A DNA stretch of 64,000 nt from Thermogemmatispora carboxidivorans (lineage in GTDB: Bacteria; Chloroflexota; Ktedonobacteria; Ktedonobacterales; Ktedonobacteraceae), in contig NZ_JNIM01000001.1 in NCBI RefSeq assembly GCF_000702505.1, positions 2,852,001-2,916,000 on the forward strand, written 5' to 3'. The notes under the pieces were generated by a model. The model was not told the DNA's origin. It saw only the letters and a list, made by a program, of their open reading frames with translations, and did no database searches. Shown piece by piece: positions 63,800-64,000 of the stretch (its first letter is position 1; each line of letters begins with the position of its first letter). Both the position numbers and the translations under genes were made by a program.

Positions 63800-63874
63800 G
63801 AGTCACCTAAATTTTTGACAACTCAGTGACTCGTTCTTAAAAGTGTGAGAATGACCACTGATTAGGTCAGTAGT
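63800..63874 (-). promoter_or_regulatory. Two palindromes upstream of the MarR-fusion gene
   Basis: GAGTCAC (63800-63806) and GTGACTC (63826-63832) form an inverted repeat with a 19-bp gap. GACCACTGA-TTAGG-TCAGTAGTC (63852-63874) is a second, with one mismatch between arms. They bracket the likely promoter region of the minus-strand gene, with a TTGACT -35-like hexamer at 63876-63871. MarR proteins typically bind such sites to repress themselves. Confidence 0.55.
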
Positions 63875-64000
63875 CAAGTATACCATAGGCAGATCTTCCC
63901 TGTCATGCTAAGGCGCAAGGGCCATAGTGGGTCAGCTTACGGCGGCGGCTCCCAGTGTCGTCCCTTGTTTGGGGAAGATCACGCTGCTACCCCAAAGAGG

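Overview
The window is high-GC bacterial DNA, and its gene content suggests a Ktedonobacteria-type Chloroflexota, possibly Thermogemmatispora-like. The grounds are a thiopeptide-type RiPP locus, several RbsABC-type sugar importers, large kinase-TPR and caspase-STAND-TPR proteins, and Shine-Dalgarno (SD) sequences of AAGGAGG type. No rRNA or tRNA is visible, so the taxon is an inference. I saw no CRISPR array, insertion sequence or phage gene.

Layout. Positions 408-1868 (-) encode a stand-alone mercuric reductase with a strong promoter and a palindromic operator. Positions 2961-20200 (+) hold the centrepiece, a thiopeptide/TOMM-like biosynthetic cluster. It has three precursor peptides with GHGM(V/I)EIGAS leader ends and extremely Cys-rich cores, an ocin-ThiF-like partner protein, a YcaO cyclodehydratase, two SagB-type dehydrogenases, a split LanB (one glutamylation protein and two SpaB_C proteins), an ABC exporter, an amidohydrolase and a small membrane protein. 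A lipoprotein with two internal repeats follows. Positions 21500-25190 hold an ABC-ATPase remnant, a methyltransferase, and a TetR/hydrolase divergent pair around a perfect palindrome.

Positions 25399-38032 are a sugar catabolism region. On the minus strand, a binding protein, ATPase and permease are followed by a PcaB/adenylosuccinate-lyase-like enzyme, 2-oxoacid dehydrogenase E1 alpha and beta, an SDR and a VOC protein. A LacI repressor, a Gfo/Idh/MocA oxidoreductase, a fuconolactonase-like amidohydrolase and an L-rhamnose mutarotase run divergently. Positions 38445-45467 are a second sugar locus: xylulokinase, a tagatose-3-epimerase-like isomerase and an ABC importer, with a divergent ROK regulator.

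Positions 45600-55919 contain a frame-disrupted membrane protein, a DinB protein, a membrane protein, a NitT/TauT-type transporter with a fused double permease behind a very long leader, a kinase with ten TPRs, a MerR/VOC deletion scar and a second methyltransferase. Positions 56859-62173 encode a caspase-like/STAND NTPase/TPR giant and an overlapping small partner, a candidate defence or cell-death module. The window ends with a TetR remnant and a MarR regulator fused to a beta-rich C-terminal domain.

Inferred working of the cluster: the ThiF-like and YcaO proteins bind the leaders and make thiazolines, SagB oxidises them, the LanB trio dehydrates Ser/Thr and may close a pyridine ring, and the ABC pair exports the product. 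All three cores share S1-x4-A-CCSCC-x2-CCCC. If Ser1 and Ser9 are joined as in thiopeptides, the ring would be smaller than the known 26/29/35-membered classes and would carry a polythiazole tail.
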